A stretch of DNA of 64,000 nucleotides, from positions 1 to 64,000 of the forward strand of contig JANQQW010000006.1 in NCBI GenBank assembly GCA_028284885.1, written 5' to 3'. Positions 57,488 to 64,000 of this stretch are shown here, in pieces. Both the position numbers and the translations under genes were made by a program. The number at the start of each line of letters is the position of its first letter. Within the stretch, counting starts at the first letter, position 1. The notes below the pieces were generated by a model. That model saw only the letters and a program-made list of their open reading frames with translations, was not told the origin of the DNA and did no database searches. This DNA comes from Planctomycetaceae bacterium (GTDB lineage Bacteria > Planctomycetota > Planctomycetia > Planctomycetales > Planctomycetaceae).

Positions 57488-59374
57488 TTACGTCGCGAGT
57501 CGGGACGGCTCGCGGAGTTGGATCATCAGGACGGCGATGTCGGCCGGCGTGATCCCGCTGATGCGGCCGGCCTGGCCGAGGTTGGCCGGCCGGATCGACG
57601 TCAGCTTCTCACGGGCCTCGCGACGCAGTTGCGGGACGGCGGCGAAGTCGAACGTCTCGGGGATTCGGACGCCCTCCACCTTGCCCTGCTTCTCGATCTC
57701 GGCGAACTGCCGACGGATGTAGCCGGCGTACTTCGTCTCGATCTGGACCTGCTCGGCCGCCCGGGCCGAGACGTCGAGCGCCGCGACCTCCGGGTGCCGA
57801 TCGCGGAGCGTCTCCCAAGTGATCTCCGGCCGCCGCAGCCACTCTTCGAGAGTCGCCCCTTCGTGTCGAACGGACCGGACAAAGGCCGTCGCTCGCTCGA
57901 CGTCGGCCTCGTGTCGTTCGAGTTGCCGGAAGCGTTCGTCGTCGACGAGTCCGAGCTGGCGGCCGAGGCGGGTCAGCCGGCGGTCGGCGTTGTCGTGCCG
58001 CAGCAGCAGCCGGAACTCGGCGCGGCTCGTGAACATGCGGTAGGGCTCGTCGACCCCCTTCGTGACGAGGTCGTCGATCAGCACGCCGAGGTACGCCTGC
58101 GAGCGGTCGAGCACGAACGGGTCGCGGCCAGCGAGCTTGAGGGCCGCGTTCACCCCGGCGACCAGCCCCTGCCCGGCCGCCTCCTCGTAGCCAGTGGTCC
58201 CGTTGATCTGCCCGGCGAAGTAGAGGCCGTCGATCCGCTTCGTCTCCAGCGTCGGCCGCAGTTGCGTCGGAGGGGCGAAGTCGTACTCGACCGCGTACCC
58301 GTACCGCATGATCTCGGCCTGTTCGAGTCCGGGGATCGCGTGGATCATGGCGTCCTGCACGTCCCGCGGCAGGCTCGTCGAGATGCCGTTGCAGTAGACC
58401 TCGAGCGTGTTCCGGCCCTCGGGTTCGAGGTAGATCAGGTGCGAGTCCTTGTCGGCGAAGCGGACGACCTTGTCCTCGATCGACGGGCAGTACCGCGGCC
58501 CGGTCGACTCGATCTGCCCGCAGTACATCGGGGCCCGGTGCAGGTTCGCCCGGATGAGCTCGTGCACCCGGTCGTTCGTCGCCGTGACGTGGCAGTCGAG
58601 TTGCGGGGCCGTGATGGCAGCCGTCGTGAACGAGAAGGGCTGCGGCTCTTCGTCGCCCGGCTGCGGCTCGAGCTGTGCGTAGTCGATCGTCCGCCCGTTC
58701 AACCGGGCCGGAGTGCCGGTCTTGAACCGTTCGAGCTCGAAGCCGAGTTCGCGGAGCGAGTCGGACAGCGTGCCGGTCGTCCCCTCTCCGGCGCGACCAC
58801 CGGCCGACTTCGCCTCGCCGGTGTGCATCACGGCTTGGAGGAAGGTACCGGTGGTGATGACGACGGCGGGAGCACGGTATTCCGCGTCGCCGCGCACCCG
58901 CACGCCGACGATTGCGGATTGGGGATTTCGGATTTCGGATTCTCCGCGGTCGGACGGTGCTTCATTCCGCAATTCGCAATCCGCAATCCGCAATCCCTCC
59001 ACCACCTCCTGCCGCAGCGAGAGATTCGCCTGCGCCTCGACGACGTGCTTCATGCGGAACTGATAGGCCTTCTTGTCGGCCTGGGCCCGCGGGCTGTGCA
59101 TGGCCGGGCCCTTGCTGCGGTTCAGCATGCGGAACTGGATCGCCGTCTCGTCGATGCACTTCCCCATCTCGCCGCCGAGGGCGTCGATCTCGCGGACGAT
59201 CTGCCCCTTGGCGACGCCGCCGATGGCCGGGTTGCAGCTCATCGCGCCGACGGTGTCGCAGCTCATCGTCAGCAGGGCCGTCTTCGCCCCCATGCGAGCC
59301 GCGGCGAGGGCCGCCTCGATCCCGGCGTGCCCCGCCCCGACAACGATCACGTCGAATTCGTAGATGCTCGTCAT
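57488..59374 (-). CDS. mnmG: tRNA uridine-modification enzyme MnmG with in-frame repeat
   Basis: Protein of 628 residues. The FAD-binding start is [20 protein letters not shown], the conserved [18 protein letters not shown] is present, and the C-terminal domain ends in [20 protein letters not shown]. With MnmE it makes cmnm5U at the tRNA wobble position. Residues 127-155 ([10 protein letters not shown] to IRNPQSAI) are encoded by a dyad repeat at 58910-58996 and lie between [11 protein letters not shown] and [14 protein letters not shown], where normal MnmG has a short hairpin. The reading frame is intact, so the enzyme is probably active. Confidence 0.93.
   Translation of the reverse strand: MTSIYEFDVIVVGAGHAGIEAALAAARMGAKTALLTMSCDTVGAMSCNPAIGGVAKGQIVREIDALGGEMGKCIDETAIQFRMLNRSKGPAMHSPRAQADKKAYQFRMKHVVEAQANLSLRQEVVEGLRIADCELRNEAPSDRGESEIRNPQSAIVGVRVRGDAEYRAPAVVITTGTFLQAVMHTGEAKSAGGRAGEGTTGTLSDSLRELGFELERFKTGTPARLNGRTIDYAQLEPQPGDEEPQPFSFTTAAITAPQLDCHVTATNDRVHELIRANLHRAPMYCGQIESTGPRYCPSIEDKVVRFADKDSHLIYLEPEGRNTLEVYCNGISTSLPRDVQDAMIHAIPGLEQAEIMRYGYAVEYDFAPPTQLRPTLETKRIDGLYFAGQINGTTGYEEAAGQGLVAGVNAALKLAGRDPFVLDRSQAYLGVLIDDLVTKGVDEPYRMFTSRAEFRLLLRHDNADRRLTRLGRQLGLVDDERFRQLERHEADVERATAFVRSVRHEGATLEEWLRRPEITWETLRDRHPEVAALDVSARAAEQVQIETKYAGYIRRQFAEIEKQGKVEGVRIPETFDFAAVPQLRREAREKLTSIRPANLGQAGRISGITPADIAVLMIQLREPSRLAT
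58910..58996. repeat. GATTGCGGATT-type repeat inside mnmG
   Basis: Tandem units GATTGCGGATT, GGGGATTTCGGATT and TTTCGGATT on one side are mirrored by CAATTCGCAATCCGCAATCC on the other. The 87 bases can fold into a long imperfect hairpin and have no stop in the mnmG frame. No second copy is in the window, but the pattern (IADCxLRIAD, IRNPQSAI when translated) is one I associate with intergenic repeats in planctomycetes. Confidence 0.75.
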
Positions 59375-59544
59375 GACCTCGATTCCCGTGTTCCGCGTTG
59401 AGCCCGAGTCTGAGAGATACGGCCGCCGGCCTCAATGTTCGCGGTGCGGTGTCCGACCGACCGCGATTCGGTGTCGTGGTTGCGGTTCGACGTCGGTCTG
59501 CCGAAGATTCGGTCTCGCTTCCGACGCCGACCCGAGAACCGATC

Positions 59545-60510
59545 GTGGAACTGCCCCCCGAAGAGTCCAACGCCCCCCTCAACGATGCCGCCGCCGCCGT
59601 GCTGCGGCACGTCGATCCCGGCTTCCTGAGAGTCTCCTGTGACGAGGACGCCCCCGGTCGGCTGTGGGACTGCGGCGTCGACGCGCCGGGCGGGACGACG
59701 GCCGGGCTGCTGCTCGCCGACGTCTGCACGGCCGGCCTCGCCGAGACGAGCCTCGCCCCCGGAACGCTCGGCGGCACGGCGTGGCCGCAGGTCGTCGTGC
59801 GAACGGACCACGCCGTCGAGGCGTGCCTCCTGAGCCAGTACGCCGGATGGTCGATCAGCGTGGACGGCTACTTCGGCATGGGCAGCGGCCCCATGCGGGC
59901 GGCGGCGGCGGTCGAGGAACTGTTCGGCGACCTCGCGTACCGCGAATCGGCTCACGAGGTCGTCGGCGTCGTCGAGAGCGGCGAGAAGCCGGGCCGCCAC
60001 ATCTACGAGTACCTCGCCGAGAAGTGCGGCGTGCCGATCGAGTACGTCACGCTCTGCGTCGCCCCGACCGCCTCGCAGGCGGGGAACGTGCAGGTCGTCG
60101 CCCGCGCGGTCGAGACGGCCATGCACAAGCTGCACGAGCTGAAGTTCGACGTCCGCCGCGTCGTCTCCGGCTTCGGAACGGCCCCGCTGCCGCCCGTGGC
60201 GAAGGACGACCTCGCCGGCATCGGCCGCACGAACGACGCCATCCTGTACGGCGGAACCGTCCACCTCTGGGCGACCGGCGACGACGACACGTTGGCCGAC
60301 GTGGTGAAGAAGGTCCCCTCGTCCGCGAGCGAGGCCCATGGCCGACCGTTCCTCGAGATCTTCGAGTCCGCCGGCTGCGACTTCTACGCCATCGACCCCC
60401 ACCTCTTCAGCCCGGCCGTCATCGTCCTGCACAACCTTGAGACCGGCGTCGTCCACCGGGCCGGGGCGCTCGCGGAGGACGTCGTGCTGGCTTCGTTCGG
60501 ACTCGGTTGA
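59545..60510 (+). CDS. mch: Methenyltetrahydromethanopterin cyclohydrolase
   Basis: Protein of 321 residues starting at GTG, the family's usual size. Recognisable regions are DCGVDAPGGTTAGLLLADVC, GYFGMGSGPMRAAAAVEELF, LCVAPTASQAGNVQVVARAVE, and GRTNDAILYGGTVHLWA. It interconverts methenyl- and formyl-H4MPT in C1 oxidation. H4MPT enzymes are unusual in bacteria but typical of planctomycetes and methylotrophs. The gene is divergent from mnmG, and an ATP-grasp gene lies 900 bases further on. Confidence 0.94.
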   Translation: MELPPEESNAPLNDAAAAVLRHVDPGFLRVSCDEDAPGRLWDCGVDAPGGTTAGLLLADVCTAGLAETSLAPGTLGGTAWPQVVVRTDHAVEACLLSQYAGWSISVDGYFGMGSGPMRAAAAVEELFGDLAYRESAHEVVGVVESGEKPGRHIYEYLAEKCGVPIEYVTLCVAPTASQAGNVQVVARAVETAMHKLHELKFDVRRVVSGFGTAPLPPVAKDDLAGIGRTNDAILYGGTVHLWATGDDDTLADVVKKVPSSASEAHGRPFLEIFESAGCDFYAIDPHLFSPAVIVLHNLETGVVHRAGALAEDVVLASFGLG

Positions 60511-60513
60511 CCC

Positions 60514-61263
60514 TCAGTATTGCGGTGGCTGATCCGATTGGAACGAACGAGGGAGCTTGGCACGCGCCCACTCCATGAAGACGTATGGAAACGTTCCGTT
60601 CGTCGCCCCGCGAAGACTGAACGGAGTCTCCGACTCGTCCGGATCGTCGACGACGCCCTGCCCCGCCTCCAGTTCGTCCGCGACGTCCTCCAGGAAGTGC
60701 GCCCAACTCGTCGCCAGCACGGGTCGCTGCGGCTCGATGCCGAAGGGAATCACCTGCCCGACGACCCCGTGCGGACCTGGGTCCAAGTCGATCCCGACGT
60801 AGTTCCCGCCCGCGTCGTAGTGGAGCGGTACCCATCCGGGGCCGTTCCCGGCTCGGCGGACGGCCCCAGGCGGAAGGAACTCCCAGAACTCGTTCCCCGC
60901 GTCCTCCTCGTCGGGCCAGTCTTGTGGGTACCGGTTCTCGTAGCACCCGAGGACGTCCATGTCCCCGTCGTTCAGCGGCAGGAGACGAAGTCCGAAGAGG
61001 ACGCCATAGCCGTAGAGTTCCACGTCTTCCTCGAAGTCGTAGTCCTCCTGCCCGTCGTGGATCAAGTACGACGCACGCACGTCCGCGGGAAGCGGTTGCC
61101 CGATCGCCTCCTCCACGCTCTCCAGGTCGGCCTCGTCGGCCGGCGGACGCAACGAACCGTACGCCAGGGTGAGATGCTCCTCGAGCCAGGCATCGATCCG
61201 CTCCCACGACTTCGCGACCGGTGCCGCCGTGCGCGCCTCCGGGCGAGCGATGAGTGTCAGCAT
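60514..61263 (-). CDS. SMI1/KNR4 family protein between mch and the ATP-grasp gene
   Basis: Protein of 249 residues. The N-terminal region WERIDAWLEEHL and then EEAIGQPLPADVRASYLIHDGQ, a central YGYGVLFGLRLLPL and the VPLHYDAGGNYVGIDLDPGP core fit the SMI1/KNR4 domain. It is transcribed against mch and ends four bases from the mch stop. Its start is divergent from the ATP-grasp gene. No toxin partner is present, so it is another orphan immunity-type protein. Confidence 0.85.
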   Translation of the reverse strand: MLTLIARPEARTAAPVAKSWERIDAWLEEHLTLAYGSLRPPADEADLESVEEAIGQPLPADVRASYLIHDGQEDYDFEEDVELYGYGVLFGLRLLPLNDGDMDVLGCYENRYPQDWPDEEDAGNEFWEFLPPGAVRRAGNGPGWVPLHYDAGGNYVGIDLDPGPHGVVGQVIPFGIEPQRPVLATSWAHFLEDVADELEAGQGVVDDPDESETPFSLRGATNGTFPYVFMEWARAKLPRSFQSDQPPQY

Positions 61264-61423
61264 GTGATGGTCCTCGAACCGATGCCACGGACGCCGGAAC
61301 GAGAGTACGAACCTGGAGCGACGGTCTCCAGTCGCGCCGCCGAAAGAACGCTCGATTGCTGCCTCCGGACCATGGCATCCTCTAGTCTCTCTCCGCGTTT
61401 CCGTTTCTCCACGGTTCCACCCG

Positions 61424-62299
61424 ATGCACATCGGCGTCCTTGCGAACGAGAACAGCTGGTACCTCGCCGACCTGACCCGGGCCGCCGCGGAGGTCGGGCA
61501 TCGCGTCACGCGGGTATCGTTCACGGAACTCACGGCATCGGCCACGAACGACGATGTGTCGTTTCGCAGTGGTGAGACCGACCTCGCGGCGCTCGATGCC
61601 GTGGTCGTCCGCACGATGTCGGTCGGCTCGCTGGAGCAGGTCGTGTTCCGGATGGACGTGCTCGCCCGGCTCGAGGCGGCCGGGGTGACAGTGCTGAACC
61701 CGCCGAAGGCGATCGAGTGTGCGGTCGACAAGTACCTCACGACGGCCCGGCTGCGGGCGGCGGGGCTACCCGTGCCGGAGACGTTCGTCTGCGAGAACAG
61801 CGAGGCCGCGCTCGCGGCGTTCGAGTCGCTCGGCGGGGACGTCGTCGTGAAGCCGCTGTTCGGGGCGGAAGGTCGCGGCATCTGCCGGGTCAGCGACCCC
61901 GACCTCGCATTCCGCACGTTCCGCACACTGGAACGAACGCAGTCGGTCCTCTACCTGCAACGGTTCGTCGACCACGAGGGGGCCGACGTGCGGGTGCTCG
62001 TGCTCGACGGCGAGGTCCTCGGCGGCATGCGGCGGTCGAACGCCCTCGACTTCCGCACGAACGTCTCGCGGCAGGCGAAGACGGCGTCACACGAACCAAC
62101 CGACACGGAACGAGACTTCGCCCTCCGCGCCGCCGGTGCGACCGGGTCGCGTTTCGCGGGCGTCGATCTGCTGTACGATCGGGCGGGCGGCTGCCATGTC
62201 GTCGAGGTCAACGCCGTCCCCGGCTGGCAGGCGTTCGCCCGGACGACCGGAATCGACGTCGCGGTGCGGGTCCTGCGGTCGCTGGAATCGAAGGTGTAG
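61424..62299 (+). CDS. RimK-like ATP-grasp ligase, possible H4MPT-pathway enzyme
   Basis: Protein of 291 residues. It starts HIGVLANENSWYLADLTRAA; the ATP-grasp core shows NPPKAIECAVDKYLTTARLR, VVVKPLFGAEGRGICR, and the metal-binding VVEVNAVPGWQAF. RimK/MptN ligases add glutamate to a protein or cofactor. Because homologues sit beside mch in methylotroph H4MPT clusters, a role in completing the methanopterin side chain is likely. Only the intervening SMI1 gene separates the two. Confidence 0.85.
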   Translation: MHIGVLANENSWYLADLTRAAAEVGHRVTRVSFTELTASATNDDVSFRSGETDLAALDAVVVRTMSVGSLEQVVFRMDVLARLEAAGVTVLNPPKAIECAVDKYLTTARLRAAGLPVPETFVCENSEAALAAFESLGGDVVVKPLFGAEGRGICRVSDPDLAFRTFRTLERTQSVLYLQRFVDHEGADVRVLVLDGEVLGGMRRSNALDFRTNVSRQAKTASHEPTDTERDFALRAAGATGSRFAGVDLLYDRAGGCHVVEVNAVPGWQAFARTTGIDVAVRVLRSLESKV

Positions 62300-62335
62300 A
62301 GCCGATACCTGCCCGAGCGGCGAAGACTTCGAAGT

Positions 62336-62364
62336 GTCCGACGGATTGGAAATCCGTCCTACGG
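62336..62364 (-). repeat. GTAGG-type dyad repeat, inverted copy
   Basis: The plus strand reads GTCCGACGGATTGGAAATCC then GTCCTACGG; arms ACGGATT and AATCCGT are perfect around GGA. It ends about ten bases before the next gene's GTG, and its final CCTACGGGAG supplies the GGAG that serves as ribosome-binding site. Confidence 0.75.
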
Positions 62365-62374
62365 GAGAACCGAC

Positions 62375-63298
62375 GTGAACCAGTCCGAACTGATTTCCGC
62401 GTGTGCGGAGCACCTTCCCGCCGTCGTCCGTTGGGCGGGTGGCATCGCGAAGGTTCTGCGGCGATTCGACGTCGCGGTCGAGGGGAAGACGTCCGGGAGT
62501 TCGAACACGGACGCCCTCACGCTCGCCGACCTCAGCCTGCAGGAACTGCTGGTCGCGGCACTGCGGGACACGTCGCCCGTGTTCCAACAGTGCCGGATCG
62601 AGGCCGAGGAGCAGACGGGCGACCTCGACCGCTTCGCCGACGAGAGCGAGTACGTGATCTCCATCGACCCGATCGACGGGACGAAGCAGTTCCGCGACCG
62701 CAGCGGCGACGGCTGGGCCGTGATGGTCCACGTCCGCACCCTCACCGACGTCGTCTACTCGCTGGTCTACGTCCCCGAGACCGGCGACCACGGGACGTGG
62801 CTGGAGGTGAACGGCGACCGTGTCCTCTGCGGCGAAGACGACCCGACCCGCCCGGCCCGTGAGGTCCTCGACGCACTCACGCCGATCACGAACGACACCC
62901 GGCCCGACTCGACGAGGTTCTACGTCATCGGCTTCCAGGACCGGGACCCGGAGGTCGCCAACACGATCCTGCCGACGGTCGACGTCGCCGGCCACACGGC
63001 CGAGCAGACGCCCGGCAGCATCTACCCGCTGCTGGCAACCGGCGCGTTCGGCGGCTCGTTGATCCACACGCCGAACGTCTACGACTACCCGGTCGCCCTG
63101 CACGTCGCCCGCGCCCTCGGCGGGGAGTCGGTCTGGGTGCACGACGGCCAACCGGTCCACTTCCGCGAGCACTGGATGGACGACCGAGCCGACATGCTCC
63201 GCCTCCCCGGCATCGTCGCGACCGCGACCGACCGCGACTTGCTGCCGAAGCTGTGCGAGTTGGCGAAGGACTGGGACCGGCAGCGGTACGCGGACTGA
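62375..63298 (+). CDS. Inositol-phosphatase-family (CysQ-like) enzyme
   Basis: Protein of 307 residues from a GTG with GGAG eight bases upstream. The metal-dependent motif is DPIDGTKQF in VISIDPIDGTKQFRD, with EAEEQTGD supplying further ligands and NVYDYPVALHVARALGGESV matching the second motif (WD-x-A region altered to YD). The family includes inositol monophosphatase and 3'-phosphoadenosine phosphatase (CysQ/SAL1); the substrate cannot be fixed. It lies downstream of the ATP-grasp gene. Confidence 0.85.
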   Translation: MNQSELISACAEHLPAVVRWAGGIAKVLRRFDVAVEGKTSGSSNTDALTLADLSLQELLVAALRDTSPVFQQCRIEAEEQTGDLDRFADESEYVISIDPIDGTKQFRDRSGDGWAVMVHVRTLTDVVYSLVYVPETGDHGTWLEVNGDRVLCGEDDPTRPAREVLDALTPITNDTRPDSTRFYVIGFQDRDPEVANTILPTVDVAGHTAEQTPGSIYPLLATGAFGGSLIHTPNVYDYPVALHVARALGGESVWVHDGQPVHFREHWMDDRADMLRLPGIVATATDRDLLPKLCELAKDWDRQRYAD

Positions 63299-63303
63299 CC
63301 TTC

Positions 63304-63376
63304 CCGTAGGTCGGGCCCCTGCCCGACGAAAGCCGGCAGCGTGCGTCGAACGCCGATGCGTCAGGCGGGAGCCTGA
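63304..63376 (+). repeat. GTAGG-type repeat with second dyad
   Basis: CCGTAGGTCGGGC, CCCT and GCCCGAC form the first hairpin (63304-63327), and TCAGGC, GGGA and GCCTGA the second (63361-63376). It is a variant of the repeats at 55258 and 62336, and lies in the gap after the inositol-phosphatase-family gene. Confidence 0.7.
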
Positions 63377-63404
63377 CCTCCGGAAACTACGGAAACTGAC
63401 GGCC

Positions 63405-63617
63405 GTGAACGTCGATCGACTGACCTACTCGCTCGTCCTCCAGGTCCCGTGCTTCCGTGGGGAGGAGCGGGTCGAGATCGACACGACGACCTGCGGAATC
63501 GCCGCGGACTGGCACGAGGAGCACGGCACGGCGTGGGAGGAAACGCACGTCGAACACTGGCTCGACGAACCCAACCCCTACGAGACCCCGGCCGACTTCC
63601 TCCGCAGCCGCACGTGA
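63405..63617 (+). CDS. Small acidic hypothetical protein
   Basis: Protein of 70 residues starting at GTG (MNVDRLTYSLVLQVPCFRGEE), acidic, with two cysteines and no recognised domain. The start follows a weak ribosome-binding site. It lies between a repeat and the edge lipoprotein, which is convergent. Codon pattern looks ordinary for the region, but the gene is short enough to be doubtful. Confidence 0.45.
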   Translation: MNVDRLTYSLVLQVPCFRGEERVEIDTTTCGIAADWHEEHGTAWEETHVEHWLDEPNPYETPADFLRSRT

Positions 63618-63631
63618 AAGCGTCGCGGTTG

Positions 63632-64000
63632 CTACGAAGCCGACACGTCGAACGTGAACTCGTTGTCCCCCTCCTCGACCTTGGCCTGCAGCGGGGTTTG
63701 GCGTTCGTCCATGTAGGTGCCGGGGATGCCGAGGTCGCTGCGGACGGGGGTCGGGTCGGACCCGGCCGCCTGCGGCTGCGGCGTGAGGAAGACGCGGTAC
63801 TCGCCCACGCGGAGCGGGCTCGGCAGTTCGAAGGTGCGGTCCTCGCCGACGTTCGCCACGCCGGACTGGCCGGTCGAGGGGTCGATGAAGACGATCTGGG
63901 CGGGGACCGGCAGCGGCGACTCACCGAGGCCGATCGTGCCTCGCACGGTGCCGGTGGGGTTCGAGTCGCCGCCGCAGCCGACGGCGATCAGCAGGACGAG
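63632..64000 (-). CDS. Lipoprotein cut by the right edge
   Basis: The open frame enters from the right with LVLLIAVGCGGDSN, a lipobox with the cysteine after G, so the gene encodes a lipoprotein whose first residues lie beyond the window. The remaining 104 residues (GTIGLGESPLPVPAQIVFID and VGEYRVFLTPQP) fit the transthyretin-like small lipoproteins common in planctomycetes. No enzymatic role is suggested. Confidence 0.7.
   Translation of the reverse strand, partial: LVLLIAVGCGGDSNPTGTVRGTIGLGESPLPVPAQIVFIDPSTGQSGVANVGEDRTFELPSPLRVGEYRVFLTPQPQAAGSDPTPVRSDLGIPGTYMDERQTPLQAKVEEGDNEFTFDVSAS

Overview
The window reads as a high-GC, gene-dense chromosome segment of a planctomycete (Planctomycetota; no genus can be fixed by eye). 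The reasons are: methenyl-tetrahydromethanopterin cyclohydrolase (mch) beside a RimK-like ATP-grasp ligase; a TIGR02996-type repeat-companion domain; small transthyretin-like lipoproteins; several solitary SMI1/KNR4, DUF1963 and Imm1-like genes; a SufR-headed suf cluster; and many short intergenic dyad repeats. No rRNA, tRNA, CRISPR array, transposase or phage gene was seen.

Layout. 1-4.3 kb: a lipoprotein cut by the window edge, an M6-type metalloprotease with two PDZ domains, and a polytopic transporter. 4.4-8.7 kb: a cold-shock protein with a clear terminator, a small basic protein that seems to start at ATC, then a 1126-residue SIR2-STAND-TPR protein, the main defence candidate. 9.1-11.4 kb: csrA followed by an S41 protease, with a sigma-54-like promoter and dyads upstream. 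11.7-16.0 kb: rpmB-gatC-gatA-gatB, interrupted between gatA and gatB by an Imm1-like gene lying between inverted repeats. 16.1-18.4 kb: UspA and an AGCS symporter. 18.5-26.0 kb: sufR, nuoB, a Uma2 nuclease, sufC-sufB-sufD, a Rieske ferredoxin, a DUF1963 protein and sufT. 26-29 kb: four reverse-strand genes, including paiB and an AsmA-like anchored protein. 29.5-38.6 kb: fabD, alaS translationally coupled to an HtrA-like protease, recA with two small hypotheticals downstream, plsX and rpmF. 38.9-43.8 kb: a Nudix fold lacking its catalytic glutamates, a DUF2256 zinc ribbon, a flavodoxin-like reductase, and a tightly overlapped phospholipid operon (EamA/SMR-type, CDP-alcohol transferase, cdsA, plsC). 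44.0-46.1 kb: a Ser/Thr kinase fused through one membrane helix to a di-haem cytochrome c peroxidase (MauG/CcpA type), the most unusual protein here. 46-55 kb: YdeI-like, transglutaminase, DapA-family aldolase, DUF2071, SMR pump, gdhA, a propeller-like exported protein and an NhaC antiporter with an exported N-terminal domain. 55-64 kb: a histidine kinase, an HTH-receiver protein, mnmG, mch, SMI1, an ATP-grasp ligase, an inositol-phosphatase-family enzyme and a second lipoprotein cut by the edge.

Two themes recur. First, at least five families of short dyad-forming repeats are scattered between genes, and two copies sit in frame inside real genes (mnmG and the histidine kinase). Second, lone immunity-type genes are inserted into or beside housekeeping operons (gatA/gatB, suf, recA, mch) with no toxin alongside. 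All identifications come from reading motifs, start sites and neighbours; no database search was run.
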